Below, piece by piece: positions 42,752 to 47,639 of a DNA stretch of 47,639 bases; positions within the stretch are counted from its first letter, which is position 1, and each line of letters starts with the position of its first letter. The translations under genes were made by a program, and so were the position numbers. This DNA comes from Pseudomonadota bacterium (lineage in GTDB: Bacteria > Pseudomonadota > Gammaproteobacteria > Burkholderiales > Burkholderiaceae_C): NCBI GenBank assembly GCA_963204815.1, contig CAUJHQ010000100.1:1-47639 (forward strand), given 5' to 3'. The notes under the pieces were generated by a model. That model worked only from the letters and a program-made list of their open reading frames with translations. It made no database searches and had not been told where the DNA came from.

Positions 42752-42930
42752 GTCCGCCGTGTTCGCGTGAGTCTTATATTTCCTTGAACCGATGGTCTGA
42801 GACCAAGGGCTTGGAACATCACCTGGCTGGTGTGAGCGTCTCGCGTCAGATGAACCCGAAGCCAGGTTGACCTCGCCCACCTGAACTTCCCCCCTGGGTT
42901 CAGGAATGCGGCTCACGGTTCGCGGCGGAC
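42752..42930 (+). ncRNA. ssrS: 6S RNA
   Basis: A 179-nt region directly after zapA. Its ends form a long closing stem (GTCCGCCG at 42752-42759 with CGGCGGAC at 42923-42930, extended by G-U and G-C pairs and a second block GTGAG/CTCAC). The interior can form a long rod with an asymmetric central bubble, the promoter-mimicking shape that sequesters sigma-70 RNA polymerase. Location, size and terminal stem all match known 6S RNAs. It ends 14 bases before the EVE-protein start. Confidence 0.85.
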
Positions 42931-42944
42931 ACCCTCCCATCCCC

Positions 42945-43409
42945 ATGGCGCAACACTGGCTGATGAAGAGCGAGCCCGACGAGGTCTCGATCGACGACCT
43001 CGCGGCGGCTCCCCGGCAGACGGTGCCCTGGACCGGCGTGCGCAACTACCAGGCGCGCAATTTCATGCGTGACCAGATGCGGCCCGGCGACGACGTGCTC
43101 TTCTATCACTCGTCGTGCCCCGAACCCGGCATCGCCGGCATCGCGAAGGTGGCCGGCGGCGTCGCCCCCGACGAGACGCAGTTCGACCCGACGAGCCCCT
43201 ACTTCGACCCCAAGTCGACGCGCGACAAGCCGCGCTGGCTGCAGATCGACGTCACCCTCGCGCGCAAGACACGCCTGCTGCCGCTGAAGGAGATGCGGGC
43301 CGCACCGTCGCTTGCGACGATGCGCGTGCTGCAGCCCGGCAACCGGCTGTCGATCACGCCGGTGACCGGTGCCGAGTGGCAGGCCGTGCTGGCCCTGCTG
43401 GGCCGCTGA
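42945..43409 (+). CDS. EVE domain-containing protein
   Basis: A 154-residue single EVE domain (PUA-like fold). It begins AQHWLMKSEPDEVSIDDLAA and continues VPWTGVRNYQARNFMRDQMRPGDDVLFYHSS. EVE domains bind modified bases in DNA or RNA. The start at 42945 is chosen because the longer frame from 42906 overlaps the 3' end of 6S RNA. It probably shares the transcript with the permease that follows. Confidence 0.92.
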   Translation: MAQHWLMKSEPDEVSIDDLAAAPRQTVPWTGVRNYQARNFMRDQMRPGDDVLFYHSSCPEPGIAGIAKVAGGVAPDETQFDPTSPYFDPKSTRDKPRWLQIDVTLARKTRLLPLKEMRAAPSLATMRVLQPGNRLSITPVTGAEWQAVLALLGR

Positions 43410-43411
43410 AG

Positions 43412-44230
43412 GTGCCGTTCGACCTGAGCCCGGCGCTCGTCGCCGAACTGCTGCTGCTGGGCACCGTGACCGGCTTCCTCGCCGGCCTGCTGGGGGTGGG
43501 CGGCGGCATGATGATGGTGCCCTTCCTGACGCTGATCCTGTCGAACCGCGGCGTCGCCAGCGGCATGGCGGTGAAGATGGCGATCGCGACCTCGATGGCG
43601 ACCATCCTCTTCACGTCGCTGTCGAGCGTGCGCGCGCACCACCGGCTGGGCGCCGTGCGCTGGGACCTGCTGCGCGGGCTGGCGCCGGGCATCGTGCTCG
43701 GCGGGCTCGCCGCCGGCGCGGGCATCTTCGCGCTCGTCAAGGGCCAGGGCCTGGCGCTGTTCTTCGCCGTCTTCATCGGCTACTCGGCGCTGCAAATGCT
43801 GCTGGACAAGAAGCCCAAGCCGGGCCGCCAGATGCCGGGTCCGCTCGGCCAGACCGCGGTCGGCTCGGGCATCGGCCTGCTGTCGGGGCTGGTCGGCGCG
43901 GGCGGCGCCTTCATGTCGGTGCCGTTCATGACCTGGTGCAACGTGCCGATTCGGCAGGCCGTGGGCACCAGCGCCGCGCTCGGTTTCCCGATCGCGCTGG
44001 CCAACACCGCCGGCTACGCCGTTGCCGGCGCGTCACTGCCACCCGCGCTGCCCGGCGCCTTCGGCTACCTGTACCTGCCGGCGCTGGCGATCATCGCCGT
44101 GGCCAGCGTGACGCTGGCGCCGGTCGGCGCGCGCACCGCGCACCGCACCGACGTGAAGAAGCTCAAGCGCCTGTTCGCGATCCTGCTGTTCGGCCTCGCG
44201 GCGTACATGCTCTACCGCGCGTTCGTCTGA
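43412..44230 (+). CDS. TauE/SafE family anion permease
   Basis: A 272-residue membrane protein with about eight helices in two homologous halves. The repeat motifs are GFLAGLLGVGGGMMMVPFL (about 20-38) and GLLSGLVGAGGAFMSVPFM (about 155-173), diagnostic of the sulfite/organosulfonate exporter family. The substrate is unknown. It starts with GTG at 43412, two bases after the EVE gene stop, without a clear ribosome-binding site, so coupling is likely. Confidence 0.9.
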   Translation: MPFDLSPALVAELLLLGTVTGFLAGLLGVGGGMMMVPFLTLILSNRGVASGMAVKMAIATSMATILFTSLSSVRAHHRLGAVRWDLLRGLAPGIVLGGLAAGAGIFALVKGQGLALFFAVFIGYSALQMLLDKKPKPGRQMPGPLGQTAVGSGIGLLSGLVGAGGAFMSVPFMTWCNVPIRQAVGTSAALGFPIALANTAGYAVAGASLPPALPGAFGYLYLPALAIIAVASVTLAPVGARTAHRTDVKKLKRLFAILLFGLAAYMLYRAFV

Positions 44231-44251
44231 ACGCCGCCGGCACGCGCCGCG

Positions 44252-45253
44252 TCAGGTTTCGAAGCGGATCGATGCCAGCGTGACGACGTTGCCGCCGCGG
44301 CGCTGCGCCTCGGCGAGCGCTGCGTCGCACGCGGCGAGCAGATCGTCCTGCGAGCGCGCCGTGTGCGGGAAGCTGGCGACGCCCATCGACACCGTGAAGC
44401 CGAGTTCCTGGCCGTCCTGCACGACGATCTGCGTGGCGCACTGGCGGCGCAGCCCTTCCATGCGCGAATGGGCGGTGGCCAGGCCGACGCCGGACAGCAG
44501 CACCGCGAAGCGGCGCCCGTCGATGCGGCACGAGGCGTCCATCGCGCGCGTGCCGCTGCGCAGCAGGCGGCCCAGCGCCTCGAGCACGCGGGCCTCGGCC
44601 TCGGCGCCGAGCGCGAGCACGCGTTCGCTCGGCGGGTCGATCTCGATGAAGACGGCGGCGAACTCGCGCTGCTCGCGGGTGGACAGGTCCACCTCGCGGC
44701 GCAACTGGTCGTCGAAGTGGGCGCGCGTGTAGAGGCCGCTGGCGGGATCGCGCGGGCCCTGGTCGGACAGCTCCTTGCGCAGTTGCTCGTTGGCGCGCTG
44801 CTGCTGTTCGATCTGCGCCAGCGCCAGGCGCAGCTGCGTGTCGCGCAGGCGCTGCGGGGTCTGGTCGCTCCACACGCTGGCCAGCAGCCGCGCGCCGCCC
44901 GGCTCGGGTGCGAAGGCCAGGCGCAGCACGCTGAAATCGTGGCGCTGGCCGCCGATCTCGAGGCGGTGCTCGCTGAGCACGGGCTCGCCTTGCTGGATTG
45001 CCTTCTGGTCGGCCAGCCGCAGCATCGCGGCGAGGTCGGCCTCGAACAGTTCGCCGTCGGTGTGGCCGACGATGTCGGCCTCCGGGCGCCGCAGCGCCAG
45101 CGCCATCGCCGGGTTCACGTGCACGTAGCGGCCGCTCTTCGCGTCCTTCAGCGCCAGCAGGTCGCCGTGGCGCGCCAGCACCGCCGGCAGCAATGGCCCC
45201 AGCAGGCCCTCCAGCGGCGGGGCGATCGGATCGGCGGCGGGCGACGTTGTCAT
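44252..45253 (-). CDS. PAS-GGDEF protein with degenerate catalytic motif
   Basis: A 333-residue soluble protein with a PAS domain (about 25-135: KDAKSGRYVHVNPAMALALRR), a coiled-coil linker (135-165) and a GGDEF-type domain (about 170-330). The signature GGDEF position reads DGRRF (245-249), so diguanylate cyclase activity is very unlikely. The inhibitory-site motif RxxD is kept as RAMD (236-239) exactly five residues before it, which points to a c-di-GMP receptor. The start at 45253 is chosen; the longer frame would be unlike any domain. It is divergent from nirB. Confidence 0.88.
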   Translation of the reverse strand: MTTSPAADPIAPPLEGLLGPLLPAVLARHGDLLALKDAKSGRYVHVNPAMALALRRPEADIVGHTDGELFEADLAAMLRLADQKAIQQGEPVLSEHRLEIGGQRHDFSVLRLAFAPEPGGARLLASVWSDQTPQRLRDTQLRLALAQIEQQQRANEQLRKELSDQGPRDPASGLYTRAHFDDQLRREVDLSTREQREFAAVFIEIDPPSERVLALGAEAEARVLEALGRLLRSGTRAMDASCRIDGRRFAVLLSGVGLATAHSRMEGLRRQCATQIVVQDGQELGFTVSMGVASFPHTARSQDDLLAACDAALAEAQRRGGNVVTLASIRFET

Positions 45254-45404
45254 GGCGAGCGGTGTCCTCGTGCTCGGCGAGCCGGGTGTCGCAGCCCCCG
45301 CCGAGCGACTATCTTGGTGGTCCCAACGGGGCAGATCAAGCAAGCGTTCGCCCACTGCCCCTAACTTGAACCTCCATCGTATCGGCTGGGCGATGGTCGA
45401 CCGC

Positions 45405-45441
45405 GGTGCAAAAGAGCGGCAAATGCACCACAGACTGCACC
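45405..45441. promoter_or_regulatory. Cluster of NtrC-like half-sites upstream of nirB
   Basis: GGTGCA (45405-45410) and two copies of TGCACCA starting at 45424 and 45436 lie 40-75 bases upstream of the sigma-54-like site. Each is a consensus NtrC half-site, but none forms a full TGCACC-N5-GGTGCA dyad. Confidence 0.35.
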
Positions 45442-45480
45442 AGTCCCGCGCTTGCGCGCCCGCAAGCCGGGGCTGCGGCG

Positions 45481-45495
45481 GGCATGGAAGCTGCT
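45481..45495 (+). promoter_or_regulatory. Sigma-54-like promoter of nirB
   Basis: GGGCATG-GAAG-CTGCT keeps the GG-N10-GC spacing and differs from consensus at three core positions. Predicted start is near 45506. It is weaker than the two nrt sites and is called partly on context. Confidence 0.45.
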
Positions 45496-45505
45496 TCGGG
45501 CACTT

Positions 45506-45651
45506 GCGGGTGCGATGGCGCGCCCCGGGCCTGGCAGCACCGCCTGCCGGCCCTTCGTGCACAGCGACGTGCGCAACACGGCTTCCCGGCCGTCCCACCG
45601 CCTGCGGTGGCGGGCGGGTTCCTGACACGTCAGCACGAAGGGTGATGTCCC
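45506..45651 (+). ncRNA. Candidate ANTAR-type leader of nirB
   Basis: The intergenic stretch 45254-45651 (398 bases) has no gene; its right part can form a tandem stem structure. P1 (45527-45553) is about 10 bp with one bulge and a six-base loop CACCGC. After three bases comes P2 (45557-45574, GTGCAC/GTGCGC) with hexaloop AGCGAC, which has A1 and G4. A GC hairpin (45595-45610, CCACCG/CGGTGG) follows, without a T run. P1 does not fit A1/G4, so only one of two loops conforms. A NasT-responsive leader is plausible because NirB belongs to the same pathway. Confidence 0.45.
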
Positions 45652-47639
45652 ATGAAGAAGTCCAGGCTGGTCCTCGTCGGCAACGGCATGGCGGGTGTTC
45701 GCACGCTCGAAGAACTGCTGAAGATCGCGCCCGACCTGCACGAGATCACGGTGTTCGGCGCCGAGCCGCACCCCAACTACAACCGCATCCTGCTGTCGCC
45801 GGTGCTGGCCGGCGAGCAGACGCTCGAGCAGATCGTGCTCAACCCGCTCGACTGGTACCGCGAGCACGGCATCACGTTGCACCTGGGCAAGGCCGTGTCC
45901 GCCGTCGACCGCACGCGGCGCATCGTGCGCGCCGCCGACGGCACCGAGGCCGGCTACGACCGCCTGCTGCTCGCCACCGGCTCGACGCCGTTCATCCTGC
46001 CGGTGCCGGGCAAGGACCTCGACGGCGTCATCGGCTACCGCGACATCGCCGACACGCAGGCCATGATCGATGCCGCCACGACGCACCGCCATGCCGTCGT
46101 CATCGGCGGCGGCCTGCTCGGGCTGGAGGCGGCGAACGGGCTGCGCGCCCGCGGCATGGAGGTCACCGTGCTGCACCTGATGCCCTGGCTGATGGAGCGC
46201 CAGCTCGACGAGACCGCCGCCCGGCTGCTACAGCAGTCGCTCGAAGCGCGCGGCCTGCGCTTCGAGCTGCAGGCGCAGACCGAGGCGCTGATCGGCGAAG
46301 GCCGCGTGCGCGCGGTGCGCCTGAAGGACGGCCGCGAGCTGCCGGCCGACCTCGTCGTCATGGCCGCCGGCATCCGGCCGAACACCGCGCTGGCCGAGCG
46401 GATCGGCCTGCATTGCCAGAGGGGCATCGCCGTCACCGACACGCTGCAGACCGTGACCGACCCGCGCATCTACGCCGTCGGCGAGTGCGCCGCGCACCGC
46501 GGCGTGGCCTACGGCCTGGTGGCGCCGCTGTTCGAGCAGGCGAAGGTCTGCGCCACCCACCTGGCGCAGTTCGGCATCGGCCGCTACACCGGCAGCCAGA
46601 CGAGCACGAAGCTGAAGGTCACCGGCGTCGACCTCTTCTCGGCCGGCAACTTCGGTGGCGGCCCCGGCACAGAAGAGATCGTCCTGTCCGACCCCTTCGG
46701 CGGCGTCTACAAGAAGCTGGTGCTGCAGGGCGACAGGCTGGTCGGCGCCTGCCTGTACGGCGACACCGTCGACGGCAGCTGGTACTTCAAGCTGCTGCGC
46801 GAAGGCCGCAGCGTGAGCGACCTGCGCGACAAGCTGATGTTCGGCGAATCGAACCTCGGCGACACCGGCCACCAGGGCCACAACAAGGCGGCGGCGATGG
46901 CCGACGCCGACGAGGTCTGCGGCTGCAACGGCGTCACCAAGGGCCCGATCTGCAAGGCGATCAAGGACCAGGGACTGTTCACGCTCGATGACGTGCGCAA
47001 GCACACCAAGGCCAGCGCGAGCTGCGGCTCCTGCACCGGGCTCGTCGAGCAGATCCTGATGTTCACCGCCGGCGGCGACTACAGCACGGCGCCGAAGAAG
47101 AAGGCCGTCTGCGGCTGCGCCGACGCCAGCCACGCCGACGTGCGCGCCGCGATCCGCGAGCGCCACCTGCTGACCATCGCCGACACCTTCGCGGCGCTGG
47201 AGTGGCGCACGCCGGACGGCTGCGCCACGTGCCGCCCGGCCGTCAACTACTACCTGCTCAGCACCTGGCCGAAGGAGGCGCAGGACGACCCGCAGAGCCG
47301 CTACATCAACGAGCGCAGCCACGCCAACATCCAGAAGGACGGCACCTACAGCGTGATCCCGCGCATGTGGGGCGGCGAGACCACCGCCGACGAGCTGCGG
47401 CGCATCGCGGCCGCGGTCGACAAGTACAAGATCCCGACCGTCAAGGTGACCGGCGGCCAGCGCATCGACCTGCTGGGCGTGAAGAAGGAAGACCTGCCCG
47501 GCGTGTGGCGGGACATCGGCATGCCCAGCGGCCACGCCTACGCGAAGGCGCTGCGCACCGTGAAGACCTGCGTCGGCAGCGAGTGGTGCCGCTTCGGCAC
47601 GCAGGACAGCACGCAGATGGGCAAGGACCTCGAACGCGC
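45652..47639 (+). CDS. nirB: Nitrite reductase [NAD(P)H] large subunit (3' truncated)
   Basis: 662 residues are visible and the gene runs off the window. It has an N-terminal FAD/NAD(P)H module (RLVLVGNGMAGVRTLEELL; second dinucleotide site HAVVIGGGLLGLEAANGL near residue 145), then two BFD-like [2Fe-2S] segments (VCGCNGVTKGPIC and SCGSCTGL near 425-465; VCGCADAS and GCATCRPA near 485-525). A ferredoxin-like domain follows, and the window ends at the first siroheme-domain block TCVGSEWCRFGTQDS. It reduces nitrite to ammonium in the cytoplasm. GAAGGG is the ribosome-binding site. nirD and nasA may follow outside the window. Confidence 0.95.
   Translation, partial: MKKSRLVLVGNGMAGVRTLEELLKIAPDLHEITVFGAEPHPNYNRILLSPVLAGEQTLEQIVLNPLDWYREHGITLHLGKAVSAVDRTRRIVRAADGTEAGYDRLLLATGSTPFILPVPGKDLDGVIGYRDIADTQAMIDAATTHRHAVVIGGGLLGLEAANGLRARGMEVTVLHLMPWLMERQLDETAARLLQQSLEARGLRFELQAQTEALIGEGRVRAVRLKDGRELPADLVVMAAGIRPNTALAERIGLHCQRGIAVTDTLQTVTDPRIYAVGECAAHRGVAYGLVAPLFEQAKVCATHLAQFGIGRYTGSQTSTKLKVTGVDLFSAGNFGGGPGTEEIVLSDPFGGVYKKLVLQGDRLVGACLYGDTVDGSWYFKLLREGRSVSDLRDKLMFGESNLGDTGHQGHNKAAAMADADEVCGCNGVTKGPICKAIKDQGLFTLDDVRKHTKASASCGSCTGLVEQILMFTAGGDYSTAPKKKAVCGCADASHADVRAAIRERHLLTIADTFAALEWRTPDGCATCRPAVNYYLLSTWPKEAQDDPQSRYINERSHANIQKDGTYSVIPRMWGGETTADELRRIAAAVDKYKIPTVKVTGGQRIDLLGVKKEDLPGVWRDIGMPSGHAYAKALRTVKTCVGSEWCRFGTQDSTQMGKDLER

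Noticed and set aside
42906..42944. Upstream start for the EVE protein
   Set aside because: It overlaps the 3' strand of the 6S RNA closing stem and adds residues not seen in EVE proteins.
45594..45620. Classical intrinsic terminator in the nirB leader
   Set aside because: The GC hairpin is followed by CGGGCGGGTT without a T tract, so intrinsic termination cannot be claimed.

Overview
This 47.6 kb window is GC-rich chromosomal DNA from a betaproteobacterium. The closest fit is a Burkholderiales lineage of the Rubrivivax/Methylibium/Leptothrix kind. This is inferred from gene content and order: secG - tRNA-Leu(GAG) - nuoA-N, iscRSUA-hscBA-fdx, zapA followed by 6S RNA, and an intracellular PHB depolymerase. 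I saw no insertion sequence, integrase, prophage or CRISPR array. Almost every base belongs to a conserved gene. The long antisense reading frames are by-products of high GC content.

Layout. 1-954: end of a FAD-linked oxidase. 962-2033: DUF1178 and Nudix genes, read leftwards. 2044-16471: the complete 14-gene complex I operon (nuoA-N, minus strand), preceded by an attenuator-like terminator. 16644-21770: tRNA-Leu, secG, tpiA, a quinone-oxidoreductase-like gene, pnp and rpsO. 21919-25399: tsaD, a periplasmic binding protein and an aminotransferase in one overlapping operon. 25443-29289: nitrate uptake block (nasT-like ANTAR regulator, nrtA, nrtB, nrtC). 29481-35275: ISC iron-sulfur assembly operon with a GNAT gene lodged inside it. 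35432-38028: LMW phosphatase and uvrB. 38128-44230, plus strand: aromatic/aspartate aminotransferase, phaZ, rsxB-like, nth, a coiled-coil gene, zapA, 6S RNA, EVE protein, TauE/SafE permease. 44252-45253: PAS protein with a degenerate GGDEF domain. 45652-end: assimilatory nitrite reductase nirB, cut by the window edge.

The most interesting content is the nitrogen control circuitry. The nrtA leader carries a near-consensus sigma-54 promoter, then a stem closed by an A1/G4 hexaloop (the ANTAR RNA signature), a second stem and a strong intrinsic terminator. The gene for the ANTAR protein lies immediately upstream. A second, almost identical sigma-54 promoter lies just after nrtC. It is followed about 90 nt later by a perfect 12-bp terminator with no gene between, which is best read as a candidate nitrogen-regulated small RNA. 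The nirB leader has a weaker sigma-54-like site and another A1/G4 hexaloop. Together these suggest that NtrC/sigma-54 controls initiation and NasT controls elongation for scattered nitrate/nitrite genes.

Other RNA-level signals are 6S RNA, a two-hairpin rpsO leader, a pnp leader stem, and an IscR box over the isc promoter. All functional calls come from reading the sequence; no database search was run.
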